Source of the DNA: Ceratobasidium sp. AG-K
Taxonomy: Eukaryota; Basidiomycota; Agaricomycetes; Cantharellales; Ceratobasidiaceae
Direction of reading: 5' to 3'
Length of the DNA stretch: 64,000 nt
Assembly: GCA_037039685.1 (NCBI GenBank)
Contig: JAWNGF010000002.1
Span: 2,418,001 to 2,482,000, forward strand
Part shown: positions 24,469 to 36,511 of the stretch, one piece after another
Layout: each line of letters opens with the position of its first letter
How positions within the stretch are numbered: position 1 is the stretch's first letter
Translations under genes and position numbers: made by a program
Notes under the pieces: model-generated
Told to the model about the DNA's origin: nothing
Seen by the model: the letters and a program-made list of their open reading frames with translations, nothing else
The model's database searches: none

Positions 24469-26153
24469 TTTGATTCTAGAGAGGTCGACAGAAGCTACAG
24501 GGGACGAGACATGATTGGATTGGGTGACTGGTTGCAATGGTGTGTGGACATACAGATTTGGCGGTACTATGTGTACAATTGATCGTTATTTACGTGGATC
24601 TGTCAACTTTTTGCTCACGAGGGCTAGATGCAGAGGGAGGACCAGAGCGCGCTGCGGTGGTTCAACCTTGGATATCGGCTTCGGCGCTACCTTGTGGCGG
24701 TGCGCGGCCACGGGCAGCAATTTCTGGTTACGGTATCTTACGACGCGTGCTTGGCTACCACATGAATATATCCATAACACGCTGCTCGACCCGGTCAATA
24801 CTCTTATACCAGACTCGCCATTGAACGGAGCCACGTAAACGACCAAGAAAAGCATATGTGATTGTCTTATTTGACTCCCTACCCGCCCTGCAGATCGGCC
24901 ATTGCTCGGGCATCATTGTACAAAACGAGCGTCGCGTCTTGCAAACCTGAGCCATCACTGTCAGTCTACATTGATTCAAACCATGGGCTGAGCCAATTGC
25001 GATTCAGCCTCTGATGGCGTGAGGCCTTACCCACGAGACCTTACTCTTTCCGACCGAGCGCCTTCCAATTGTGGGGTAAAATGTATCTCGACTCGACAAC
25101 GCTGTCGATTCCCTCTAGCCGTTAGTGGCCAAGTGGTTTCTACCGGCCACTTGGCCTAATCACCGTCAACCGCAAGGTTTGCTCCACCTCGAGGCATGTG
25201 GCACCCGTCGGCAAATATTCTAATATTGAGCCGTTGGCGTCGGCCCCGATTCAACGGCGACTCACCGGAGGTTGGAATTTGTCGAGTCCAACAAGGCCGG
25301 CCGACGGTTGTACACCTTTCTACTGAGAAATTATCTCCCATTATCAGAAATCAACCCTGAAGTCTCGATGCATGCGGCTCGAGTTGCCAGTTAATCTGGC
25401 GCTTCGCCCTAAAAGTTGCCGGAAGCCGAATCAGTGCTTCTGGTAAACGCCGGACTAACCTCAACCATGGCATTGTTAGTTCTGTTCCCAGAGCTTATCG
25501 CCAGCATACACCAATGGTTACCCCCTCAGCTCGCTTCAACCCTAAGCTTGGTTCGCCATCCCCTCCTGGGGTAGATATGCTTCTCCGAACTCTTGCGGCT
25601 AAACTTGTGTGTGGGATGATCGTCCGGTTACTGCTCGCAGGAAGTCTGTCAATGCGAGCGCCAGGCGGACAGCCTGTACGCCATGAAGCCCGGTGCAGGA
25701 TTCGCTTCAGGGCTATTCAACCCCGGTCGCCCATGCTTGTGACAACTATACGCAGATCGGCAACTACGCAATACTTGCCGCTGGGTTTAAAGGCCCGGTG
25801 ACCATCTCACTTTAGCCCACATCTCACCCAGCACACCCTTCCCTCATTGGCCCGGAGTATTTACCGAGCCCTTCAAAAGCCTCTTGCTGGTAAACATCGA
25901 GCTGTACACTCCCCTCTCGACCTACTTATCTTTACGCTTTGTTCGGTGCGCTTGGCTCTTGAAGGACCAACGTGTGTGAACTCTTAGTGGCGTCGTAACG
26001 CGGGAACCGTCACGATTCGTAAGTTGCATGTCAGAGATACTGCCTCAACCGTGCTTGACAGCGTTCTCAGGACCATACATTAACTACGCCTACCCCCTTT
26101 ACTCTTAATAGTCCGGTGGTGCCCCCAACCCCGAATCCCTCAGCCGATAAACT
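24469..26153. other. Intergenic, 1.7 kb
   Basis: No gene recognised. It contains an inverted repeat with 10-bp arms, GGCCAAGTGG at 25127-25136 and CCACTTGGCC at 25147-25156, and a second GC-rich hairpin-prone stretch near 25225-25310. I see no transposon coding sequence. Confidence 0.35.
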
Positions 26154-27030
26154 ATGAATATGACGCCTTTGACCCCACCGCCCGAGTACGGCGCATGTGC
26201 GTCTACCGATGAGAGCCTAGAGAAGCTGTTCGTGCATTCCCTCCGTTGCTGGACCCGATCTGTATACTTACTGGTTTTGGTCTAGTGATGCCCTCGTTGA
26301 GAATGTTTCGGTCGGCGAGTGAGTAGCGCGTTGAATCTACTCATCAACATGCCGCTAACTTATTAATCATAGTCTTCGGGTTATTCTCCGGCATCTTCTC
26401 GCATCTTCAGATGTTGGCACTTCTGAACGATTCATCTATGCTGCGCAGTCGCATTTACTACATGCATCGTCCAAGCATCTCCCTGCGCCCAATACCCTTC
26501 TCCTTTTCCCATCTCCGGCATACCCGGATACCAACTCCTTTGACAGCCGAGGTGACACCCGACCGTCGCCGCTGCTCTATCGCCTAGCTAGTCGAACGCG
26601 AATGCTGTATGCTTCTGGGCTGCTTCGCGAGGCTTTCCAAACTATCCTATGCATCATCCAGACGAGTCTGTGCCCTGGTGCACGATGGTGGGACGGCTGC
26701 GATCTCGCCGAACTTTATAGGCGGATCGATGAGGATATTGTATGCGTGGTCGGCATGGCCATGGATCATGTCCAGGGTCTTCGACAAGCAATGAGCGCTC
26801 TCAGGACACCGACACCCTCACCACCACGAGGCGCACGAAAACTACCGCGAACATCCAGAGCAGGGGGGAAGAGACGTGATGATGGAGAATCAGCAGAAGA
26901 CTACCTTGACCTCATCGTCGACTTGGGAACCGAACTGAACAAAATTCGAACAGCAGTTGCTGCTTGGAATGGGAATTTCCCTTTTCAAAAAGGACTGGCT
27001 GCGCTCACGTTTGCAGCTTCCCGCGCATGA
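26154..27030 (+). CDS. Unknown protein, frame at its 5' end unresolved
   Basis: From about 26260 a clean frame reads PDLYTYWFWSSDALVENVSVGD, then an intron, then LRVILRHLLASSDVGTSERF and onward to a stop at 27028-27030. The body contains RWWDGCDLAELYRRIDEDIV and EDYLDLIVDLGTELNKI, and reads as a soluble helical protein. I recognise no family. The likely start (ATG 26154 or 26160, MTPLTPPPEYGACASTDE) is in a different frame from the body. Either a very short intron or a single missing base near 26230 is needed to join them. Confidence 0.5.
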
Positions 27031-27617
27031 CGTCTTGGCTCGTCTCTTCTGTTTTTCGTTTTCCTTGGCTCTTGAACTGTTGGAAGTTATTGTTTCCTCT
27101 GCTCATGTATCATTATGTATCTTGGCCTATATCTTTTGTTTTAGCTCTTTCGTACTCTACCATCATGCCAATGCCATCTACAGTATAGCTAGTATCCGAT
27201 TGCGGGTCAGGTTATATTGCAAATCAGATGTCTGCTGATGGATCACCAGACTCGTTGGGCCTTGATTTGGTCCTCAATTGTGCACGCCACGGCCGGCATG
27301 TAGTGATGGACCGGCTTTAGGGATCGCATAAAGCCGGGAGCTCTCGTTGGCGAGCTCGCGGTGTCCCCTGTCGCTCGTGTTTCTGCAACTTGCAAGTGGC
27401 GAGGCGCGTATCACTCCACCCCCGAAGCTATTCAGTTCGCGTGTCTGCTATAGGTTCTTGCTGATCACGGCTTGCAGTGATTCCGTTGGTGACTTCTTTC
27501 GGTTCTGTACCTTTCTGAAGAAGTATTAACAGCAGGTGTTGGTGGAGCTGCACAGGTCAATTCTCTCTCCTCCCTCGTAGTCGAAATCCCATCCCCCACC
27601 CGTTACAGGCCGACACG
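27031..27617. other. Upstream region of MFS copy 1, duplicated upstream of copy 2
   Basis: About 590 bases. The part at about 27425-27540 is recognisably repeated before copy 2 (about 30160-30280), sharing for example TTCGCGTGTCTGCTATAGGT and CCTTTCTGAAGAA. The tandem duplication therefore included promoter sequence. Confidence 0.55.
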
Positions 27618-29759
27618 ATGTCCTCGAAAGAAAAAGACTCTTATGATGACTCTACGAAAATGGATACCAGGGTCGAGCACGCTTCAAACGTTGACGTGAG
27701 CGAGCACAAGAGCTCAGGCTTTCGAGCTATTCAGCGCCGGGCTGTTTTTAAAGTTGACATGATTGTAAGCCCATTCAAGCTATTGTGCAACTCCAGCACT
27801 GATAGGTGGTGGTTTGTAGGTGATCCCAATACTCACTATGTTTTGTGAGTTACCTATTCTTATCCAAATATCTTGTTTATTGATGCTTTCGCCCTTAGAT
27901 CTGTTGAGTTTCTTGGTATGTTTTTATTATTTATTTTTTAGTGTATGGTGTTCTGTCAAGGTCTCACGTTGGAGCAAGGATCGAGCCAACATTGGAAATG
28001 CTCGAGTTGCGGGGCTCCAAAGGGATCTTGGAATGACGAACAAACAATATTCGACCGTACTTACCATCACCTAGTGAGTCCTTGTTATCGTCTACCGAGG
28101 CGGGCCCCTGACTGCTTAGCCAAAAGTGTGCCATATATTGCTTGCGAGCTTCCATCCAACCTTGTGCTCAAAAAGATTGGTCCTCATCGGTGAGTTTGCA
28201 CGCAACGTTAGCCCATGCATAATCGCATACCAGACGCCCTTCAGCTTGCTTCCTGGCATCGTGTTTGCATGGGGGCTAGTCACTGCGTTTCAAGGTATGA
28301 ATATCAACAAAACTTATACGCGATCTGGGGCCAACAACTCTCTTATGGCAGGACTTGTTCATAATTACGCTGGACTTATTGCCACCCGATTTTTCCTCGG
28401 TCTGTGCGAGGGTGGACTCTTACCTGGTCTTGTCTTGTACATGAGCAATTTCTACCGGCGTGATCAGCTTCAGCTGCGACTGGCCCTTCTCTTCAGTGCT
28501 ACCTCCTTGGCGGGCGCGTTTTCTGGGCTCTTGGCGGCAGCTATTGTGAATCTTGATGGCGGCATGGTCGCCCTGGCTGGGCTTGGATCTTCATTCTGGT
28601 GAGTACAGGCGAAGTATCATATTGCATCGCTTATACTCCATGCAGGAGGGGGTCTTTACTGCTGTTTTCGGCATTTTCTCGTTCTTCGTCATGCCGGCTT
28701 CTCCCAGCCAAGTTCTTGGACTCTCAAACGCAGAAACTGAAGCAATCGCCGAAATGTTGAAAGAAGATGGAAACGACTCGACCCACCACGAACCGTTCAA
28801 GTGGTCGTCTGTGCTGAGTGCACTCAAGGCCCCTCAAGTCGTACTACTCTGCATTCCGCTATTCTTCAGTGGTGTCACGCTATTCGGCCTTGCCTTCTTG
28901 TGAGCCCCGTCGTGACGACCATGGCTGCAGCTGAATGACCCTATCATACAGCACGCCATCCATTGTCAACTCTCTTGGGTACTCGCCAGTTCGTACCCAG
29001 TTGATGACCGTTCCTCCGTACGCGGTCTCGTTTGTAGGTGTGTAATTTCCCAAGAGTCCAAATTTTGGACGGACTGAGGCGTATGTTTTGTTTAGTCAGC
29101 CTTGGGCTCGCATATGTTTCCGATACATACAGGGTTCGTGGCCCAGTTTTGTTTGTAACTGGAATGATCGCCACCGCCGGATACGCAATTTATCTCAGTG
29201 CGTTGATCCTTACATCTCTGTGGGTAGTACGCTTACGCTCCTTTAGCACAAACCAACAAGCAAGTCCTGTACGGGTCGCTGTTCTTGCAAATCCCTGGAG
29301 TGTACGCATCCGCCCCGACTCTTAGCGCATGGATGGCCAAGTAAGTTAGCTTACGAAGCGACCTTACGGTATTCTGATAACTACTCTAGTAATGTCCAGC
29401 CCTACTACCGACGTGCGACCGCAGTAGCTCTTGCTTTTGTGTTTTCGTAAGTATTTGAGCTCTGCAGAACACGCTCTCAGTGACCAACGGGATATCTCAC
29501 GAATAGAAACCTGGGCGGTATAGTCTCCACTTGGATCTTCACAGACGCTCCTCGATACACCGTTGCTACCCGCCTCAACCTCGCGTTCGCGGTTGGCCTT
29601 TGCGTATTTGCGGTTATCGTCGACCTATACCTTATTGCACAGAACAAACAAAAAGCCAACGTCCTCGCAAGCCCTGAGTATGGGCGGAATGGAGAGGATA
29701 GCGCAGAGGAACAAGCGCGTCTGGGTGACGAGCATCCTAAGTTTAGATATATGCTTTAG
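27618..29759 (+). pseudogene. MFS anion:cation symporter (DAL5/TNA1-like), copy 1, frameshifted
   Basis: Allantoate/nicotinate permease-type transporter (ACS family). Exons give MIVIPILTMFYLLSFLDRAN, the hallmark YVPYIACELPSNLVLKKIGP, FLGLCEGGLLPGLVLYMS, SGVTLFGLAFFTPS and YYRRATAVALAF. The structure is nearly exon-for-exon that of copy 2. At about 28558-28564 copy 1 lacks one base relative to copy 2 (GATGGCGGCATGG against GATGGTCGACATGG). This shifts the frame just before the conserved GWAWIFILEG segment and meets a stop in the following intron. Splicing could only avoid this by dropping that helix. The 3' exon is intact to the TAG at 29757-29759. It is either a pseudogene or a one-base assembly error. 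Confidence 0.7.
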
Positions 29760-30348
29760 TTTTGCTGGGGCACAGTGGTGTATACTATTCTTACGGGAAA
29801 ATGCATCTATCAGGTATAATTCATGCTCGTGCAGTCCAGTCCAGTTCACCAAACCAAGCAAGTCTCCCTGAAGAGGTAAACAGCTTGCAGGGTCAATTTC
29901 CTCATATGGTGACCATGTGACTGGCCAGGTATTCGCCTCTCATATCCTTACGTCTCTAGGCCCGCCAAACTTACTGAGACCTGTGATGGAGCACCCACTA
30001 TCCTATCTTGTGTTGCATCGGCGCCCCACTGTGTGTCGACTTGAGATGTCCCGTAATCCCTAGGAGTTAGCGAGTTCACGGCAACCTCTTGCCGAGGCTC
30101 GTGTTTATTCAGCTTCCAAGGTGGCAAGCAGCATATCATCCGCCCCGCTCTCGAAGTCACTCATTTCGCGTGTCTGCTATAGGTTCCTGCTGATCTCAGC
30201 TTGCATGATTTCCGCCCGACCGCGGTGGCTTCTCCCCGTTCTATCCCTTTCTGAAGAACTATATTAAGAGCCGGGCTGGTGCAGGTTTTCCGAACTCTCT
30301 CTTTTCTCCCTAGCTACCTCGAGTCCTAGTTCGTTACGGGCCGGCGCA
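29760..30348. other. Intergenic between the tandem MFS copies
   Basis: About 590 bases, with the duplicated promoter block described for copy 1 at its right end. No further gene seen. Confidence 0.45.
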
Positions 30349-32478
30349 ATGCTCTCAAAAGAAAATGACTCCTATGACGAATCTACAAAAACGGACACCA
30401 AGGTCGGGCACGATTTGAGTACGACCGCGGGCGAGAATAAGGGTTCGAACTTTCTTGCTATCCAACGTCGAGCCATTTTCAAGATTGATATAATTGTAAG
30501 TCTGTTTATCAAAGTTGTTGTGAGATTCAAGGTAATGATGAATCACATCACATAGATTATTCCTATCCTGGTTATGTTTTGTGAGTAGCCGAGTCTTTGT
30601 TGAATAAGGCGTACGACTGACCTGTTCGCATACAGATCTATTGAGTTTCCTAGTAGGTTTCTGGCGCCCGATTCTCTAGAACCACTCTCACATTGGATGC
30701 AGGATCGAGCTAACATCGGGAATGCTCGAGTTGCTGGACTCCAAAAAGACCTCAAGATGACAAACAAAGAGTATTCGACGGTACTTACCATTACATAGTA
30801 AGGGTTTTTCATTATCCGCTGGGCCCAGTCTCTCACCATATAATCTAAAGTGTGCCGTACATTGCATGTGAACTACCATCTAACCTTCTGCTCAAGAAAA
30901 TTGGGCCTCATCGGTGAGTTTGTACGATGCCCCAATCTGTATGTTCTTATGCATACAATTGCCCGTCAGCTTGCTCCCCGGTATTGTTTTTGCATGGGGG
31001 TTAGTTACCGCTCTGCAAGGTGCGCCTGATTCACGTGCGATCGGGTCGCTGTCAATTTATTTATTTTGATAGGACTCGTTCATAATTATTCCGGGCTCAT
31101 TGCTACTCGATTCTTCCTCGGCCTATGCGAGGGTGGACTTTTACCCGGCCTCGTCCTGTATATGAGCAATTTCTATAGACGCGACCAACTCCAGCTGCGC
31201 GTTGCCCTCCTTTTCAGCGCTACTTCGTTGGCGGGTGCGTTTTCTGGGCTCTTGGCGGCAGCTATCGTAAACCTTGATGGTCGACATGGTCGCCCTGGCT
31301 GGGCTTGGATCTTCATTCTGGTGGGTATCAATTGATTATGAGCTAACGCTACTTACACTCTATGCAGGAGGGTGTCTTTACCTCAATTTTTGGTATATTC
31401 GCATTTTTCGTTATGCCTGCTTCTCCTCGTCAAGTACACGGGCTCTCAAAAGCGGAAACCGAGGCTGTCGTACACATGCTGAAGGAAGACGGGAACGCCT
31501 CGGGTCACCACGAATCTTTCAAGTGGTCATCCGTGTTAAGTGCGTGCAAGGCTCCTCAGGTCATCCTGCTCTGCATCCCACTATTCTTCAGCGGTGTCAC
31601 GTTGTACGGCCTCGCTTTCTTGTGGGTTTCATCATTGTGGTCAATATCAGCGCAAATGACTGACCCTAAGGTATAGCACGCCATCCATTGTCAATTCTCT
31701 TGGATACTCGCCAGTTCGTACCCAGTTGATGACCGTTCCCCCATACGCAGCCTCGTTCGTTGGTATGTACAGCGTTATTCTAGCTGAGTATAAGCAAACT
31801 GAGAGACATATCCCGGCTAGTGAGCCTTGCTCTTGCGTACGTTTCTGATAGATACAAAGTTCGCGGCCCGGTCTTATTCGTAACCGGGATCATAGCAACC
31901 GCTGGCTATTCGATTTATCTCAGTACGTTGGCTTTCATGTATTGGTGGACCAGGTGTTCATATATTTTTAGCACAAACCAACAAGCAAGTCTTGTACGGG
32001 TCACTTTTCTTGCAAATCCCCGGGGTGTATGCGTCTGCTCCGACTTTGAGTGCATGGATGGCCAAGTAAGTTGTCGAGTTGGAAATGAGTCACGTTCTTA
32101 ACAGTCCTCTAGTAATGTCCAACCGTATTACCGACGTGCAACCGCAGTAGCGCTTGCATTTGTGTTTTCGTGAGTACCTAAGGCCTGCAGCACATTGGTC
32201 AAGTTATTAATGTGGTCAATAACAGTAATTTGGGTGGCATAGTCTCCACTTGGATCTTCACAGACGCTCCTCGATACACCGTTGCTACCCGCCTCAACCT
32301 CGCGTTCGCGGTTGGCCTTTGCGTATTTGCGGTTATCGTCGACCTATACCTTATTGCACAGAACAAACAAAAAGCCAACGTCCTCGCAAGCCCTGAGTAT
32401 GGGCGGAATGGAGAGGATAGCGCAGAGGAACAAGCTCGTTTGGGTGACGAGCACCCGAAGTTTAGATATATGCTTTAG
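30349..32478 (+). CDS. MFS anion:cation symporter (DAL5/TNA1-like), copy 2
   Basis: Intact paralogue of the gene just upstream. A 12-helix plasma-membrane transporter of the ACS family, which carries small organic anions such as allantoate, nicotinate or biotin-pathway acids; the substrate cannot be assigned. ATG 30349 opens MLSKENDSYDESTKTD. Key segments: IIPILVMFYLLSFLDRANIG, VPYIACELPSNLLLKKIGP, LLPGIVFAWGLVTALQGLVH, RFFLGLCEGGLLPG, GRPGWAWIFIL then EGVFTSIFGIF, and QVLYGSLFLQIPGVYASAP. The C-terminal exon ends at TAG 32476-32478. About 13 introns sit at the same places as in copy 1. The last exon shares a 197-bp block with copy 1 at 100% identity. Confidence 0.85.
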
Positions 32479-32737
32479 ATAGTCTACGCGCGAGATTATA
32501 TGTGATCTACAAAACATGATAATACTTCTATGATATATACCCAGGGCCACACGTCTCAACCTACCAAGCAAAAGCCCTGCTGCTTGAAAGTACAAGCAGC
32601 TAAGACTGTCAATTTCCTCATAAGACTATCACGTGACAAGCCCGATATTTGTCTATCGCGTTCTGGCGTCTCTCGATCAAGGACGCGCGTCGTTGTGTCT
32701 CGCTCTCTCCTCCACTATACATACCGTCTAAGCCAGC

Positions 32738-34067
32738 ATGTCCCGCTCATACGACCGAGGTAGGTAGAATAAAGTTTAAATTACTATCTATGAACTCTGA
32801 CCGACCGTCAATCAGCTTTGACTGTCTTCTCCCCCGATGGTCATCTATTTCAGGTGCGTACAGGTAAGGGGTCAAGCGATGTATACTCTAAAGTCCCGAA
32901 CACAGGTGGAATACGCTGCCGAAGCCGTTAGGAAGGGAACATGCGCGGTAAGTTCGATCATTCTACAACGCCCTCGAATGCCCAAGATTAATAGTCGTTC
33001 TCTGTACCACAAGGTCGGAGTTCGTGGAAAGGATGTCGTAATTCTGGGAGTCGAGAAGAAATCCGTTCTTCAGCTTCAAGACCCAAGGACAGTGCGCAAA
33101 GTCGTTATGCTTGATGACCACATCTGCTTAGCATTCGCGGGTATGGCGCCATTGACCTGCGTAGTATCTACAGAATCTGACCATTTACATTACCAGGCCT
33201 AACTGCGGACGGGCGTGTACTAATTGACAAAGCCCGGATTGAATGCCAATCTTACCGATTGACTGTTGAGGATCCAGTTTCCGTTGAATACATTACCCGA
33301 CACATTGCTGGTATCCAACAGGTTCGTCTCGTTTCGCTTGTCTACTCACGTAAGACCGTAGCTGCATCTAATCCCACCCGGATGGTATGCTTTAGCGTTA
33401 TACTCAATCTGGTGGTGTACGTCCATTTGGAATTTCGACACTTATTATCGGCTTCGATCCAAACGATAACCGCCCACGACTGTACATGACCGAGCCTAGT
33501 GGCATCTACAGCGCATGGAAGGTACGATTGGAGGTTGTGTGCAATTATCTGCGTACCCACAAGTTCCGTATTAGGCAAATGCAATCGGTCGTTCTTCCAA
33601 AACTGTTCGGGAGTTCTTGGAGAAGAATCATCGTGACGAGATGACCCGTGACGAGGCCATCAAACTCACTGTCAAGAGTTTGCTCGAGGTTGTGCAGACG
33701 GGGGCTAAGAACATCGAGATCAGTGTAATGGAAAGCTATGGCAAGGTTACGGTGCGTTGGCATCAGCATTTCAACTTATATATGCACTGACGCCGTAGTT
33801 GGATGGCAGAATCTCGATCTTTCTCAAGTTGAGGCAATTGTAGCAGAAATTGAGAGGGAGAAGGAAGCAGGTACAGTATGATCCCCTTGAAGTTATCTCG
33901 ACCCACGCTGACCTTTCGCCGCTGCAGAGGCCGAACGCAAGCGTTCCCGGGTTGCAGCAACTGCAGCAAGCCAAGCAGCGATGGCAGCGGGTATTTCGAG
34001 CTCGGCACCTCCTTCCGGCCCTGCAACTGGTGCAAATACCCCGCGCCCGGGAGCCCCAGGTGCTTAA
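32738..34067 (+). CDS. PRE6: 20S proteasome subunit alpha4 (alpha type-7)
   Basis: Structural alpha-ring subunit of the 20S proteasome. ATG at 32738 begins [20 protein letters not shown], the alpha-subunit N-terminal signature. [20 protein letters not shown] follows, then [39 protein letters not shown] and [20 protein letters not shown], which distinguish alpha4 from the other alpha subunits. The C-terminal extension is Glu/Lys/Arg then Ala/Pro-rich, ending in TAA 34065-34067. About eight introns are needed. For the exon after GKVT the acceptor must be the CAG before [11 protein letters not shown], since the nearer TAG acceptor breaks the frame. Confidence 0.92.
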
Positions 34068-35150
34068 TGAACCGTTGTATGTATATCATAAAGAGTCAAT
34101 CTATTCAAGTGCTACCAGGGCTGGCTCAGTTTTGGTGTTGCAATCAAACCATAGGGCTTACAGTGAATCTCACCAGAACCCAGATCAAGCGCCCGGCAAT
34201 CAGAATACTGCGCTAAGCCCACAATCACTCATCAACCTTCCCAACCCACATGAACCACCCAATCCACGAGTTCACATAGCTCCCATAATAGCAATCAGCA
34301 ATGTCTAGCATATCGAATGCGCCAGTCATACCCATGCGCCGCTATGGAACACAATAGCGAGATGTTGCTCTATAACTCCCGCCAGTGATAGGAATGCGAG
34401 AGCAAAGTGAACCGCGAACGCTTCAGCCAGAGCATGCGATGATTATTAGAATTTACAAGGGCAACTGCTAACGTGAGATTGACCTTGAACTCATCGTGTC
34501 CACCCGATGCGAGGCGTGAGCCATCGGTTTTGAGAAGGCTGTGTAGAGTGACATGGTGTCTGGCGCGCGGATTGCAGGAATAAGTAAAGGGCAGGCCATG
34601 ATTGGGGTGTATGCGCTATTCCTTCCAGTCTCGTTACTAACCCACCACTAGCACCCAGTTATGCTCGCCACAGTTTGGGCGAGACAGTACTTTGGGTATA
34701 GCTATAGTAATGGACCCTGGAAAGATCTCGTGATTGCATCTTGTTCAGCTCAGAGAGGCGAAACTGATTTGTCTCTAGATTCAACTCTCAGCCAGGTGGA
34801 TCTTTCGCCGTCGTATCGATTGAATCTTGGGCCCATTTTCTAGACATCTCTCTGTCTATTCCCTTTTATCATCGTAGGACACCGTAAAATCACTAGGCGG
34901 CCAAGATTTCGTGTCCTACAAAAGGCATCCAGAGTTGGAACTTATCATGTCGACCCTGTGCTTTCGATTGATCAAGAGTGTACAGCGTGGAGACCACATC
35001 ACAAGAATCTTTGTGAGTCGCAACGGGATCAGTTCGCCTGGTGGGTTGGGGTCGTGACTTGACTAAGCAGCTCAATTTACAAAGTGGAATACTGGTCGAG
35101 TCAACCATTGGGTACCAGCTACTATCCCCGCCAACCAACGCTCCTTGACG
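34068..35150. other. Intergenic, 1.1 kb
   Basis: No gene I can support. On the minus strand around 34330-34620 there are short hydrophobic frames (for example FALAFLSLAGVIEQHLAIVF) that could belong to a small membrane protein, but no start, splice pattern or family can be settled. Confidence 0.3.
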
Positions 35151-36511
35151 ATGTCCGAAAATAAATTCACCCTAACATTGCGAAAGCAAACGCTCTCAGC
35201 GCAGCCGATTTTCGAAGCAAGTACTACAATGTTGAGTTACCAGTCACTCACCCGCATACAATTTACAGGCGACACGGTCACATCTCCGACGGCAGCCATG
35301 CTCCAAGCAATGACAAGCAGTGCCCTTGGGGATGACGTCTATAACGAAGACGAAACCACGACCTCCTAGAGAAACACGTCGCCGATTTGTTCGGACACGA
35401 AGCAGCGCTGTTTGTTCCGAGTGGTACGGCAGGGAACCAGATCGCTCTGAGGGTACATCTTGTCCAGCCTCCGCATTGTGAGATCACTTTAATCCAGGGA
35501 TGGACTTTCGGCACTCACAAATAGTGATCCTGTCATTATTGTAGCCGTGCTCTGCCATGCCCGTTCGCACATCAACCAATATGAAGGTAGGAGCATCAGC
35601 CCTGTCTACCGGCCTTCTCTCGATTAATCGTCCGCGTATAGCCGGTGGGGTTGCAACTCTATCCCAAGCTATGGTTCAGCCCGTCCATCCACGGGATACT
35701 CCGAATCTCACACTGAAGACGTCCAAGCAGAAGTTATACTCGACTCCGACATTCACAGCGCTCCAACTCGTGTCATTGCTCTCGAAAACACATATGGCGG
35801 GACAATCCTACCTCTCCAAGAGATCCAACGTATATCCGCATTCGCGCGCGAGAATGGAATCCGTATTCACTGCGACGGAGCGCGTCTCTGGAATGCGATG
35901 GCCGCCGGCGCGGGAACGGCCCGGGAGTACGGGGCAGCATTTGATAGCATTTCCCTGTGCTTTTCAAAGGGGATTGGTGCACCTATTGGGAGCATACTCG
36001 TTGGATCAAAGGTATTTATCGATCGGTCTCGGTGGGTCCGCAAGTCGATTGGTGGTGGTATGCGTCAAACCGGCGTAATTGCTGGTGCCGCTCGTGCGCG
36101 CTGGATGAAGTGTTTCCCAAATTGGCAGCGACACATGATGTGGCGCGTGACATTGAGAAGCACCTCCATACCTTGGGACTAAAGACAATTTTGCCAGTCG
36201 AGACGAATATGATCTTCATCGCGAGTACTCCGCCTAATCCAAGAAGATCTGTCAAATAAACTTTGTTCCAGGATCTTGAAGCAGCCGGGCTATCCAATGA
36301 CTGGCTCGTTGAAGAGGCCAAGTCGGCTGGCCTTCGACTTGGGTACGGTGGTAGGATCGTCATCCATCACCAAATCAGCGCCGAGGCCGTTCAAAAACTC
36401 AAAGACGTGATCAAACGCGTGGTGGAGCAGAAGGCTGCAGGGGTATATGCGGATCGAGTTCAGCTCAACGGCGGAGGATACGGATCCATCGGAAAGTTGA
36501 AGCGCACTTAG
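35151..36511 (+). pseudogene. Low-specificity threonine aldolase, several frame breaks
   Basis: PLP-dependent enzyme cleaving threonine to glycine and acetaldehyde. The family text is nearly complete: DFRSDTVTSPTAAMLQAM (around an intron 35217-35268 with a GC donor), [97 protein letters not shown] (PLP-lysine region), GGMRQTGVIAGAA, VETNMIFIAS and GRIVIHHQIS. The reading frame breaks four times: between the likely start (MSENKFTLTLRK) and DFRS, at about 35361-35366, at about 35713-35716 (CTGAAGAC where CTGGAAGAC would be in frame), and at about 36094-36100. The last three each fit loss of one base. It is a pseudogene, or a real gene in poorly polished sequence. Confidence 0.8.

Noticed and set aside
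24316..24537. Upstream extension of SFT2 beyond the MPKGW start
   Set aside because: The extension opens only with a TTG and has no family similarity.
25127..25156. Palindrome with 10-bp arms as an origin or attachment site
   Set aside because: A single short inverted repeat with no other supporting signal in a eukaryotic intergenic region.
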